From NCBI GenBank assembly GCA_016867715.1, contig VGIW01000022.1, forward strand, positions 1 through 40,859: 40,859 bases of DNA. The letters are read 5' to 3'. This document shows, piece by piece, positions 32,817 through 40,859 of this stretch (position 1 is its first letter; the number at the start of each line of letters is the position of its first letter). Source of the DNA: Candidatus Eisenbacteria bacterium (GTDB taxonomy: Bacteria; Orphanbacterota; Orphanbacteria; Orphanbacterales; Orphanbacteraceae). Position numbers and translations under genes: made by a program. The notes beneath the pieces were generated by a model. The model ran no database searches. It was not told where the DNA came from and saw nothing but the letters and a program-made list of their open reading frames with translations.

Positions 32817-34982
32817 TCAATTCGAAACAGACGGCCGCCTGTCGATCGGACGCCACCCTTCGGCGGTGAGGAAGCGGGTCTCACACGCGAGCCGTTCGCT
32901 CTCAACATCGAGGTCCGCTTCGACCGCGTCGGGATGACTCTTGAAGATCAACCGGCGGAACGAGTCCGTAAACTGGACGCTCTCCAGAGACGGACGACTC
33001 GGCTCCGAGAAGTCGCACGCATAGAGAATGCTCCTCAAGGTCACTTCCCCCGCTTCCCCCCCGCCCTCCACGAAGATGCGGAAGACGCCGGGTCGATCCT
33101 CGACGACTTTCAGCACGTGCGCGCGCGTGTGAGAGAAGGCGTCGAGCGGGAAACGGATCGAAACGACGACTCCTTGGTCCCGGCTCTCCGGGTCCGTCAG
33201 CGACGGAATCTCGCCCGCAAACCGCGGTCCTTCCGGCAAGGAGAGCCGGGAAGAGCGGATCAGCGAGAGGAGTCCCATTCCCGTTTCGTTGTCCGTCCCG
33301 CATAAGAAAGCCGCCGGATCTCGGTCGACCGCTGCGGGATACACGCCCTCGATGTGCCCTTCGTTCCGCAGCATGCCGAGATGCTCTCCCGTCGCTCCGT
33401 CGATCCGATCGACGAAGCTGAGCGCGCGCAGCGGAACTTTGCGCAGCGTGAGGAGAGTCAGCGAACCGCCTTGCCGTTCCCCGGAATAGAAAGCGAGCCA
33501 CTGGAGTTCCTCGCAAGGAGCCGTCGGCGGGAAACCGAAGGAAGCCGCCGAATGCTCCCACCGCCGCGTCCCATTTCGGTCGAACGCGGCGAGGAGGTCG
33601 GTCTTGGTGGGGTTTCCTCGGTACATCGCCACGACCTCGTTCTTCCCGTCCCCGTCGAGATCCAAGACGGCGAGTCGCGTTCCGATCTTGTCGAAGGTGC
33701 AGCTCTCGACCATCTCCGGGCGCATGAGGCGGCCTTCGAGAACCGCCGTGTCCCTTCCGTGCGTGTTCGTGGCGACGATTCGATTCCCCTCCCATCGCGC
33801 GGTGACCGGGAGGTTTCTCTCAAAGACGAATTGTTGAACGATCAAAAATCCGAGAAGAGGAACGGCGAGCGCCGCGATGCCGACGAGAAGCGGGCTCATC
33901 GGGAAGCGCTTCGCCGCGGCGGCCGCTCTCTCCCGCACGTTCCTCGGCGCGGCCTCGACCGCATCCGGATCTCTCCAAAGCCCGGAGAGCGTCGAAACGC
34001 CGCGCACGCGAAGATGACGATTCGGATGCCGCTCCTCGATCACGCGGGCGGTTCTCTCCGCTTCCCCGAGCTGCTCCGCCGGCACGAAAAGCGCGTCAAC
34101 CGGACCGTGAAAGCACGCGGAGACTTTGGCGGCGAGCGTTCCCTCGTCGACCGGACCGACGCGGTCTCCCTCGACGACGCCGGTGAAAGCGGTCCGCGGC
34201 CGCACTCGCCCGCGCAAGGAGCCGACCCCGAGGGCGGAGTAGGCGGAAGCGCCGGCGAGGAAGAGGCCAAGCTCCGCGCTCCGTCCCTCGAGGCTCGCGG
34301 CGGCTTCGTCCCAATCGACGCGAAAGAGACACCTGCGAAGAGGCGGAACCGATCGGATTCCGAGCGAAGGGATCTGCGCGAAGACCTCGCGAAGCTCGCG
34401 CTCGCGCTGGCCGGGCACGCCCCGAAGGATGACCGGAGCGCTCCCCGGCGTGGTCCGAAGCATCCCCTCGACTCGAACCGTGATCGGAACGAGAAGACCG
34501 CAAGCGATGCCGCGGAAAAGGGGAGAGAGAGCCTCCGCGCCGCGCACCGAGGCGACGACGGGGACGAGGACGCGTTCCTCGAACCCACCGCGCGCGGAGA
34601 ACGCGGGAACGGTCCCGGTCCCCTTCCGCGATTGTGACGCGTCTCGCTCCGCGGCTTCGAACGCTTGCGCGGCTTCTTCGAGATCGCGCCTCCATCTTGC
34701 CTCCGCGGCGTGAGACGGGACCGGCCGCTTCCGGATCTCCTCGAGAACACGCCGGATCTCGTCCAGGGAGTCGCCCGAGAAGAGATGCGCCGGCGAGGAG
34801 GCAAGCGCCGAGGCGAGACCTTGCGCCGCGCGGAAACCGTATGCGCTCCACGTGGTCGCTCCGAGCGGGAAGACCGCGGCGAGAAAACGCGCCCGAAGGA
34901 GAAGAGCAATTGCGGGAGGCTGCCCGATCGCGAGGAGTTCCTCGACCTCCGCGTAGGCCTCGTGAACCTCCCTCGGATTCAT
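32817..34982 (-). CDS. Lon-protease-like (S16) domain - transmembrane helix - FG-GAP-like protein
   Basis: 721 residues. The N-terminal ~200 are helical. Residues ~225-335 follow the Lon/RadA ribosomal-S5-like domain. The sequence GRSAELGLFLAGAS aligns with the catalytic Ser loop of Lon (Ser235), and RTAFTGVVEGDRVGPV then an Ala/Lys helix align with TGE..GxVLPIGG. The catalytic Lys position appears to be Thr282, so peptidase activity is doubtful. A single transmembrane helix spans ~362-386 (PLLVGIAALAVPLLGFLIV). The C-terminal ~335 residues form a beta-rich, probably extracytoplasmic domain with an FG-GAP-like loop LDLDGDGKNEVVAMY (440-454). The start is ATG 34982. It is the third gene of an operon with a zinc-finger protein and an unknown protein. 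The architecture is new to me. Confidence 0.8.
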   Translation of the reverse strand: MNPREVHEAYAEVEELLAIGQPPAIALLLRARFLAAVFPLGATTWSAYGFRAAQGLASALASSPAHLFSGDSLDEIRRVLEEIRKRPVPSHAAEARWRRDLEEAAQAFEAAERDASQSRKGTGTVPAFSARGGFEERVLVPVVASVRGAEALSPLFRGIACGLLVPITVRVEGMLRTTPGSAPVILRGVPGQRERELREVFAQIPSLGIRSVPPLRRCLFRVDWDEAAASLEGRSAELGLFLAGASAYSALGVGSLRGRVRPRTAFTGVVEGDRVGPVDEGTLAAKVSACFHGPVDALFVPAEQLGEAERTARVIEERHPNRHLRVRGVSTLSGLWRDPDAVEAAPRNVRERAAAAAKRFPMSPLLVGIAALAVPLLGFLIVQQFVFERNLPVTARWEGNRIVATNTHGRDTAVLEGRLMRPEMVESCTFDKIGTRLAVLDLDGDGKNEVVAMYRGNPTKTDLLAAFDRNGTRRWEHSAASFGFPPTAPCEELQWLAFYSGERQGGSLTLLTLRKVPLRALSFVDRIDGATGEHLGMLRNEGHIEGVYPAAVDRDPAAFLCGTDNETGMGLLSLIRSSRLSLPEGPRFAGEIPSLTDPESRDQGVVVSIRFPLDAFSHTRAHVLKVVEDRPGVFRIFVEGGGEAGEVTLRSILYACDFSEPSRPSLESVQFTDSFRRLIFKSHPDAVEADLDVESERLACETRFLTAEGWRPIDRRPSVSN

Positions 34983-35013
34983 GCGGGCCCCCGCCTCGGC
35001 TTCGTGCGGCCGA

Positions 35014-35604
35014 TCAAGGAAGCACAAGTTGGATCCGACCGGACGGGATCTCGGAGAGGACCGCGTGCCCCGACTCGTCGAAGGGGACCTCTCCGCCCTC
35101 GAAGCGGAGAAGCGCGCGGCGATGCGATTCCTCCTCCCCGCCGGCGAGAAGAACCGCTGTTCGACCCGCTCCGCTCTCGTTCGTGAAGACGCGCACGAGG
35201 TAGAGACCGTCGCGGCTCGCGAACGAGCGGACCGCGCTCCCCTCGGCGCGGTCCGGACCTTCCGATGCGGGAGTCGCGTGTCGCGCGGCGAGGGAATAGG
35301 CGCCTTCGCGGTCCGGAGGTCCGACCCGGCGGGAGGGCCTCTCGGAGATCTCCTCCAACTCGATGACGTTCGGTCCGGGCGGAGCGGCGGCGAGAGCGGG
35401 GGAGATGTACTCCGCGGCCTCGGCGAGAACGCGGCGCTCCGTCTCGAGAAAGAGGGAGAGGAGATCGCCGCAGCGGAAGCACTCCCTCGCGTGATCGAGA
35501 AAGGCGGAGAGGTCGCTCGGGAGGCTTGTCTCACCCGACGCCTCCGCCGCCGCCCGGAGGATCGCCGCCCGCTCGATCCGTTCCTCGTCCCAACACCCGT
35601 TCAT
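35014..35604 (-). CDS. Zinc-finger (ZAS, H-x3-C-x2-C) anti-sigma-like protein
   Basis: A 196-residue protein. FLDHARECFRCGDLLSLFLE contains H38-x3-C42-x2-C45, the zinc-binding signature of ZAS-type anti-sigma factors. Unlike many of these it has no transmembrane segment. The C-terminal third (GLYLVRVFTNESGAGRTAVLL, then RALLRFEGGEVPFDESGHA) looks like a small beta-sandwich domain. Its ATG overlaps the upstream gene by 4 nt (ATGA), and the next gene starts 31 nt after its stop, so the three are almost certainly co-expressed. In typical systems a ZAS protein binds an ECF sigma factor encoded beside it; here the upstream gene is not a recognisable sigma factor. Confidence 0.78.
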   Translation of the reverse strand: MNGCWDEERIERAAILRAAAEASGETSLPSDLSAFLDHARECFRCGDLLSLFLETERRVLAEAAEYISPALAAAPPGPNVIELEEISERPSRRVGPPDREGAYSLAARHATPASEGPDRAEGSAVRSFASRDGLYLVRVFTNESGAGRTAVLLAGGEEESHRRALLRFEGGEVPFDESGHAVLSEIPSGRIQLVLP

Positions 35605-36755
35605 TTCGACCTCAAGGAAGTTCGTTCGCCCCTCATCGCGAGCCACCCGCGCAAGCGGCGCACCGTGTAGTCCAAACGTCTCTGATAGAGATCGCGATAG
35701 AGATCCTCGGTCACCCCGGGGAGAACTTCGCCGACGAGGCCCTTCTGCGAAAGCCCCGACCAGTACGGCCGCCCCATCCCGAAATCGCGGCAGACCATCT
35801 CCGCAGCGATCTCGGAAAGCGCGCCGAGACGGCCGTCGACGGGCGGGATGAAGGGCTTCCGCTCGTCCGCTTCCAGATAGAGACGCGCCTTCGCCTCGAC
35901 GGTCCGGACAACTCTTTCGACGAACAGCGACTCGGGGAGCCCTCCGCGCGCGAGGCGGACCTCGAGCGCCTGAGGAAGCGCGCCGGTTCGCTCGCCCGGA
36001 TGCGCCATCTTTTCGGTCGCGAGGGCATGAAACGCGCGCACGAGATCGAGAAGAAAGACGTAGCCTCCGTGCTCCTCGCAGGGAGCGAGGCCCGTTTCCA
36101 GGACGCGGACCGCGTCCCTTTCGTCTCGGCACCCCGCGCCGAGGAGATCGAGCACCTCCTCGGAGGAGACAGGACGGCGGCGAAGATCCGCCGAAGATCC
36201 CGCGACGATCCATCCGCGCGTGTCGCGAAGAAGCGCGAGCGCGCGGCTCGCCTCGATGTGGACGCGGAAGCGCCTCCAGACGCCGGCACACTCCCGGTTC
36301 CTCTCCTTCCACTCCGCATGCAACGCTTGCCGGCCAAGGCGCCGGAGGAGCGCGCGGAGAAGAAGCGCGAGGTCTTCATCGCGGGCGGCGCGCACCCATT
36401 CCGCGAAGGCCAGCGGCGGCTCCGAGACCTTTTCTCCGTTTCCCTCTCGCGCGCGCCGCACACCCTCAAGTCCCCTCGCGAGAAACGGGTAGGAGGATCC
36501 CCCCCCTCGCCGCTCCCGAAGGAGAAGGCTCACCGCGCGATCAGCGGCCCCGTCGACCGCATCGAGGAACTCCCCGCGAAAGAGATACGCCCAACCTCTT
36601 CGGTTCGACCTGAGGAACGATCGGAGATACTGGAGAGAGAACCGCGCGAAATCCTCGCGAGCGATCGTGGAGGGGTGAAGAAACAGCGCCCGGAGGAGCG
36701 CCGCCGAATCGCGCTCGAATCCGGACGGTCCCTGGCCGCGCGCCGACACGTTCAT
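35601..36755 (-). CDS. Unknown helical protein heading the ZAS / Lon-like operon
   Basis: 384 residues, predicted almost entirely helical, Arg/Leu-rich, without signal peptide or membrane segment. I do not recognise it. The N-terminal part (FARFSLQYLRSFLRSNRRGW, EFLDAVDGAADRAVSLLLR) could be compared with sigma-factor region 2. Its position directly upstream of a ZAS-type anti-sigma protein would fit a very divergent sigma factor, but I cannot see region 4. The start is ATG 36755, with GGAG 5 nt upstream (an upstream in-frame codon at 36782 is less likely). The last 4 nt overlap the next start (ATGA). Confidence 0.7.
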   Translation of the reverse strand: MNVSARGQGPSGFERDSAALLRALFLHPSTIAREDFARFSLQYLRSFLRSNRRGWAYLFRGEFLDAVDGAADRAVSLLLRERRGGGSSYPFLARGLEGVRRAREGNGEKVSEPPLAFAEWVRAARDEDLALLLRALLRRLGRQALHAEWKERNRECAGVWRRFRVHIEASRALALLRDTRGWIVAGSSADLRRRPVSSEEVLDLLGAGCRDERDAVRVLETGLAPCEEHGGYVFLLDLVRAFHALATEKMAHPGERTGALPQALEVRLARGGLPESLFVERVVRTVEAKARLYLEADERKPFIPPVDGRLGALSEIAAEMVCRDFGMGRPYWSGLSQKGLVGEVLPGVTEDLYRDLYQRRLDYTVRRLRGWLAMRGERTSLRSK

Positions 36756-36833
36756 GTGCGCTCCGCAATCCGACAGAAACACTACATGTCTCTTCCACCT
36801 CGAAGAGAGTTGAACCTCCGAGATGGCAAGGAC

Positions 36834-36990
36834 TGGGACCTGGATGATGGACGCGCTTTCGTCGCGAGGGTGCGGAGTGCGAGCCGAGAGGCCGACCGGT
36901 ACGAGCCGCTCCCGGAAGCGTAGCCCCGGAGCTACACTCTAGGAAGCGGCGACGGAACGGAGGCCTCGCAAGCCGCAATCCGCAACCGTA
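36834..36990 (-). repeat. Dispersed repeat, copy 2 (inverted relative to copy 1)
   Basis: Matches 2981-3135 in reverse complement, with a 42-nt identical core at 36879-36920. It occupies half of the 314-nt gap 36756-37069 between the unknown helical gene and sppA. The rest of this gap shows no gene; the few -10-like boxes towards 36780 are weak. Confidence 0.85.
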
Positions 36991-37069
36991 GTAGAAAACA
37001 CGTTCATTGTTCAGGTTACCACGAACCGATCGGCGAGGTCAAAAGGTCTTGCCGTCGGGTCGAAGCGTC

Positions 37070-39574
37070 CTACTCGTGCGCCGTGCGCCAGCCCTCCGGG
37101 ATCGCCTCGGGAGGCGTGAGAAGAACGGGCGCTCCCTTCCCCTCCGCCAGCGAGCGGAGATAGAGAAGGTCGTAGTCCTCCTCGCTTCCGGAAGCGGAAG
37201 CCTCCGCGAACGGCGAGAGGAGAAGCTCGAGCGGACCGCCCCCCATCTTCGGCATGCGGACGCGCGGCCGTTCCGGGTACTCGGCGAGGATGATCTCGGC
37301 TTCCGGTTCGATCCCCGCGAGCGCCTTCGCCTCCGCGATCGCGTCGGTGAGCCCGCCGATCCGGTCGACGAGCTTCCTCTGGATCGCGTCCTCTCCCATC
37401 CAGATGCGCCCCTCGCCGATCGGCCGCACCTCGGCCTCGGTCATCCCGCGCCCGGCGGCGACCATAGAAACGAAGTTCCCATAGAGCTCCATGAAGATGT
37501 CGCGGATCCTGTCCTTTTCTTCAAGAGTCAAGTTCCGAGTGGGGAGCCGGCCGAGCATCGGGAACCGGATTCCGGTGAAGAGATCCGAGTGCTCCCCGCG
37601 CTGCACGCCGTCCGCGGAGAACCCGGTCTTCTCCCCGACCCCCTCGTCCCAGAGCCATCCGCCGATGACGCCGATCGAACCCGTGATCGTGAAGGGGGTC
37701 GTGAGGATCTTGGTTCCGTCCATGCTGATCCAGTAGCCGCCGGAGCCCGCGACATCTCCCTGGCTCACCACGACCGGCTTCTCCTTCTCCTTGATCTTAC
37801 GCGTCGCCTCGGCGACAAGGTCGCTTGGGAGGGCGTCCCCGCCGGGCGAGTCGGCCCGAAGGACGACCGCGGCGACGTCGTTCTTCTTCGCGAGACCGCG
37901 CATGTGCTTCGAGGTCGCCCGTCCGCGAATCCCCTCGTCCATCGCGCACTCGCCGAGCGCGTAGACGAGCGCGACCGTCGGCGGGCGCCCCCACGGCTCG
38001 TCCGGATAGATCCTCTCCTCCGGCGGCGCCGAAGCGAGGCGGGCGCCGTCGCGGCTTTCCTTCAGCCAATCCTCGAGCGCATCCCAGCGCGCGACCGTGT
38101 CGACGAGGCCCTTCTCATACGCCCTCGCGGCGGTGAACATCGCCTGCTCGTCCACGAGCGCGTCGTAGGCGCCCGGCGTCATCTTCCGCCCCTCGCACAC
38201 GCCGCTCCGCAGCGCCTCGTAGACGACGTCGACGAGCCGCCCGAGCTGCTCGCGGTCCGCGTCGGACATGTCCTTCCGCGAGAGCGCCTCGAAAGCCGAT
38301 TTATGCGTGAAGAACCTCCACTCGTCCACGCCGATGCCGAGTTTGTCGAGAAGGCCGCGCATGTACGTTCGCTGGAGCGCGAGGCCGGGAAGAAGGAGCC
38401 GCCCCTGCGGATCGATGCTGAGCCGGTCGGCGACCGATGCGACGTAGTACTCGATGTTCCCTCCCCGATCGATATGCACGACGACCTCTTTCCCGGACCT
38501 CCGGATCGCGCCCAGCTTCTCCCGGAACTCCCAGGCGATCGACGGGGACATGCGCGTTCCCGCGAGGTTGATCGCGACCCCCCGGAGGGATTCCTCCTCG
38601 CGGATCCGATCGAGCGTGCGGGCGAGGTCGATCCAGGCGATCCTCTCCTTGTCGAACCAGATCGCCTTCTGATACGCGATCGTCTTGTTCTCGAGATCGA
38701 TCCTCGCGTACGACTTCTTGCCGAAGAGCTTTCGGGCCGAGGCAGCGAGCGGGAGCCCTCGGTGCGGCGGGTTCGTCCGGACGAGGTAGGTGGTCGTTCC
38801 GAGCTTGTCGTCCTGATCGTACGCGGGGAGGGCGTGGAAGCCGCTCCCGTCGATCGTGAGCCCGAGGTTCAGACTGTACGTCGGATCGCCGTCTTCCGCC
38901 TCCAGAAACTTCATTCCCAAATGAATCCCGCGCCAAGGACGAAGCTCGAACCCCGCGCCCCAGAAGCCGTCCTCGAGCCGGTCGGCGTCGGTCATCGAGT
39001 ACTCGCCGAAGAGGGTGATCCACGGCTTCGCGAGGGGGCGAATCCCGAAGTCGGCGATCCCGAGGCTTCGTTCCGATTGCGACGAGAAGACCCCCGAAAG
39101 ACCGAAGGAGAGACGCGGGTTCGGGCGAAGAATCGTCCCCGCGACGAACGCCCTCTCGCGTCCCGCGCGCCCTGCGTTCTCCCCCGCGAAGCGCCACGCC
39201 GCGCCGAAGTGGGCGCGGCGATCGCCGCCGGCGAGACCGAGCTGGAAGTCGTAAAGGCCGAACGTCCCCCCTTCGTCCTCGAGAAGACTCCTCTGCATCG
39301 CGAACCCGAGGCCTTTCCCGAACGAGAGCCCCCAGTTGTCCAGCTCTCCCTTCTCGATGTTCTCGTCGCTCCACCAATACGCGAACTCGCCCTCGCCGCT
39401 CGTCGCCCAGGATGCCGGGTTCGCGTACGCGCCGACCGCCCCGCCGCTCACGCTTGGGGATTGCGGGATGTACGCGGTTTGTCCGTGGTAGGCGAGGAGG
39501 GGAGATCGGATCTCTGCGGGAGCGCTCCACGCGCAGGCGAACAGGAGCCCGAGGACGACCGGCATTCGACGCAT
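37070..39574 (-). CDS. sppA: Two-domain signal peptide peptidase SppA fused to an N-terminal outer-membrane-barrel-like region
   Basis: 834 residues. The signal peptide (VVLGLLFACAWSAPA) is followed by ~250 beta-rich residues resembling FadL/PorV-type barrels (GGAVGAYANPASW, then alternating aromatic strands such as GEFAYWW, HFGAAWRF and ITLFGEYSM). From about residue 270 come two S49 domains as in long-form SppA. The general base is Lys425 (THKSAFEALSRKDMS) and the nucleophile Ser611 (DVAGSGGYWISM). E. coli SppA (618 residues) is an inner-membrane enzyme digesting cleaved signal peptides. Here the exported N-terminus suggests an outer-membrane or periplasmic location, so the substrate may differ. 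The start is ATG 39574; GGAGG lies 11 nt upstream. Confidence 0.9.
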   Translation of the reverse strand: MRRMPVVLGLLFACAWSAPAEIRSPLLAYHGQTAYIPQSPSVSGGAVGAYANPASWATSGEGEFAYWWSDENIEKGELDNWGLSFGKGLGFAMQRSLLEDEGGTFGLYDFQLGLAGGDRRAHFGAAWRFAGENAGRAGRERAFVAGTILRPNPRLSFGLSGVFSSQSERSLGIADFGIRPLAKPWITLFGEYSMTDADRLEDGFWGAGFELRPWRGIHLGMKFLEAEDGDPTYSLNLGLTIDGSGFHALPAYDQDDKLGTTTYLVRTNPPHRGLPLAASARKLFGKKSYARIDLENKTIAYQKAIWFDKERIAWIDLARTLDRIREEESLRGVAINLAGTRMSPSIAWEFREKLGAIRRSGKEVVVHIDRGGNIEYYVASVADRLSIDPQGRLLLPGLALQRTYMRGLLDKLGIGVDEWRFFTHKSAFEALSRKDMSDADREQLGRLVDVVYEALRSGVCEGRKMTPGAYDALVDEQAMFTAARAYEKGLVDTVARWDALEDWLKESRDGARLASAPPEERIYPDEPWGRPPTVALVYALGECAMDEGIRGRATSKHMRGLAKKNDVAAVVLRADSPGGDALPSDLVAEATRKIKEKEKPVVVSQGDVAGSGGYWISMDGTKILTTPFTITGSIGVIGGWLWDEGVGEKTGFSADGVQRGEHSDLFTGIRFPMLGRLPTRNLTLEEKDRIRDIFMELYGNFVSMVAAGRGMTEAEVRPIGEGRIWMGEDAIQRKLVDRIGGLTDAIAEAKALAGIEPEAEIILAEYPERPRVRMPKMGGGPLELLLSPFAEASASGSEEDYDLLYLRSLAEGKGAPVLLTPPEAIPEGWRTAHE

Positions 39575-39656
39575 GATTCCGTACACCTCCAGTCCGGCGC
39601 GCGGGGATGCCGCGACGCGGGAGGATGAGGACCGACCGATTTCGAAAGACCCGGAT

Positions 39657-39685
39657 ATTGTAGGCCGCGCAGCCGCTCCGTCCAA
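39657..39685 (-). promoter_or_regulatory. Candidate promoter for sppA
   Basis: On the minus strand TTGGAC (39685-39680), a 17-nt spacer, then TACAAT (39662-39657, 5/6), about 80 nt upstream of the sppA start. It lies in the 204-nt gap between the amidohydrolase and sppA, which otherwise shows nothing. Confidence 0.5.
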
Positions 39686-39778
39686 GCCGCTTGCGGAGGC
39701 GGTCCGGCCGGGTGTTTTCGGCGAACAACTCCCTCTACGCGATCGGAAGCCGGGGAGTTTCGCGCGCGGGCGGCCTTC

Positions 39779-40648
39779 TCAGGCGGGAAAGAGCGCGAGG
39801 CTGTTCGCGCCGAGAACGCGCTCCTTCCATCCGTCGGGGAAGGGAAGCGCGAGGAACTGGTCGATGTTCGTGCGGAAGTCGCGCACGCCGGGCCCGGGCC
39901 AGTCGCTCCCCCAGAGCACGCGATCGCCGAGATCGGGAAGGCGCGGGAAGCACTCGGCCAGCTTCCTCGGCGGGATCCCCGAAAGGTCGAGATAGATGTT
40001 CGGGTGTCGGCGCGCGACGAAGAACGCTTCGTCATACCAGAGAGGGCGCCCCCCGTGCGCGAGAAGGATCGGAAGGCGCGGGAAGTCGACCGCGACGTCG
40101 TCCACGTCGATCGGACGCCCGAGACGGCTCCGCGCCCCCGGGAAGACGCTCGTCCCGGTGTGGATCATCACGGGGAAGCGGCGCTCCTCGGCGCGGCGAT
40201 AGATGCGGCCGAGCGCCTCGAGGTCGTCGAGATACGCGTTCGCCGCATACCCCTGATGCGGCGGATGAATCTTGAGCGCGACGAAGCCGGACTCGATGAA
40301 GCGGTCGACGGTCCCCTCCGGGTCGCGCACGCGAAGCGCGTGGATGCCGGCGATCGGAAGAAGACGCTCGCGGGCCGCGGCGGCGTAGCAGAGCGAGAAG
40401 TCGTTCGACGCCTCGGTGAAACCGGTGACGTCCGGGCTCACGTCGTTGACGAGCCCGACCCGCTCGATCCCGGCGCGGTCCATCTCAGCGAGAAGAAGCG
40501 AAGGGTCCGCCTCGATCTGCCGGAGAAAGTCGAGATACCCCACCCCTTCCCGGCGGATCGCTTCCTCCACGCCGGGGCGGAGCTCGGCGAGCGGCTGCAC
40601 GTGGATGTGGATGTCCGTGATGCCGCGGGTGGCTTCGTTCGTGCTCAC
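39779..40648 (-). CDS. Amidohydrolase 2 family metal-dependent hydrolase
   Basis: A 289-residue TIM-barrel hydrolase of the Amidohydro_2 type. The first metal ligands are His14 and His16 (TDIHIHVQP). His163 (MIHTG), His198 (LLAHGG) and Asp249 (WGSDWPGPG) complete the metal site. ALKIHPPHQG (~124-133) is also conserved. Relatives include decarboxylases of aromatic acids and lactonases, so substrate cannot be assigned. I chose GTG 40648 because the conserved barrel starts 10 residues later. ATG 40738 would add 30 residues encoded partly by the right-edge repeat. No strong Shine-Dalgarno precedes either. Confidence 0.82.
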   Translation of the reverse strand: MSTNEATRGITDIHIHVQPLAELRPGVEEAIRREGVGYLDFLRQIEADPSLLLAEMDRAGIERVGLVNDVSPDVTGFTEASNDFSLCYAAAARERLLPIAGIHALRVRDPEGTVDRFIESGFVALKIHPPHQGYAANAYLDDLEALGRIYRRAEERRFPVMIHTGTSVFPGARSRLGRPIDVDDVAVDFPRLPILLAHGGRPLWYDEAFFVARRHPNIYLDLSGIPPRKLAECFPRLPDLGDRVLWGSDWPGPGVRDFRTNIDQFLALPFPDGWKERVLGANSLALFPA

Positions 40649-40706
40649 GGCGGGAGGATAGCAGAGGACCCGCTCCTCTCTCCACGAAATGCGATACGAT
40701 AGGAGT

Positions 40707-40859
40707 TCCGGTGCCAGGCTAGGCGGTTTCGGTGCCATGGCGGTTTCGGTGCCAGGCTACGCAACTCCGGTGCCAGGCGGTTTTGGGGGGTTTCGGTGCC
40801 AGGCTACGCAACTCCGGTGCCAGGCGGTTTTGGGGGGTTTCGGTGCCAGGGGGGGTTGG
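40707..40859. repeat. Tandem array of GGTGCCAGG motifs (REP-like), running off the right edge
   Basis: GGTGCCAGG occurs at 40710, 40748, 40769, 40795, 40816 and 40842, with a degenerate GGTGCCATGG at 40731. From 40748 the array has a 47-nt period (21 + 26 nt spacing) with near-identical units (CTACGCAACTCC between motifs, GGTTTTGGGGGGTTTC after). The composition and the GTGCC..GGC core resemble REP sequences mobilised by RAYT transposases. The array continues to the window end. Confidence 0.85.

Noticed and set aside
40707-40859. Possible CRISPR array at the right edge
   Set aside because: The parts between motifs are themselves repeated, so they are not unique spacers.

Overview
This window looks like part of the chromosome of an uncultivated, GC-rich, Gram-negative-type bacterium (roughly 65% GC by eye). 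The best guess is the FCB superphylum, such as Candidatus Eisenbacteria or a relative. The reasons are secreted proteins ending in FlgD-like / T9SS-like C-terminal sorting modules, a citrate synthase of the mitochondrial type, an EF-G of the mitochondrial/spirochaete type, and an outer-membrane-like barrel fused to SppA. This placement is inference; there is no rRNA marker. I found no tRNA, rRNA or CRISPR array.

Left edge (1-7722). A large minus-strand gene, cut by the window edge, encodes a DUF4062 (TIR-like) - NACHT NTPase - formylglycine-generating-enzyme-like protein, probably a STAND-type sensor. It is followed by a copy of a ~155-bp dispersed repeat. Then come a mitochondrial-type citrate synthase gene (minus) and, divergently, fusA overlapping a small RecA/KaiC-like ATPase gene.

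Middle (7722-22309). There are two tandem paralogous secreted proteins: the first has a metalloprotease HExxH motif, the second has lost it. After them comes a repeat-rich convergent junction with an exact 66-bp tandem duplication. Next are a divergent peptidase pair (M32 carboxypeptidase and secreted M3 oligoendopeptidase F), then endonuclease III translationally coupled to an internally deleted MoaD-MoaE remnant. A secreted beta-helix protein, adenosine deaminase and glutaminyl-tRNA synthetase follow.

Accessory island (22434-24905). A degenerate IS3-like element with several frameshifts lies next to a lipoprotein gene of clearly lower GC with its own good promoter. A strong 37-nt hairpin closes the island.

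Right half (24906-40859), all on the minus strand. It begins with an alpha-glucan operon (glgA, a GH57 4-alpha-glucanotransferase-like enzyme, and a second GH57 enzyme). A fold-type IV aminotransferase and a small unknown protein follow. A compact three-gene operon encodes an unknown helical protein, a zinc-finger (ZAS, anti-sigma-like) protein, and a Lon-like domain - transmembrane - FG-GAP-like protein. After an inverted copy of the dispersed repeat come a two-domain SppA fused to an N-terminal beta-barrel-like region and an amidohydrolase. The window ends in a tandem array of GGTGCCAGG motifs resembling REP/RAYT-type repeats.

The most interesting unexplained systems are the DUF4062-NACHT-FGE protein, the operon at 32817-36755, the barrel-SppA fusion, and the active/inactive metalloprotease paralog pair.
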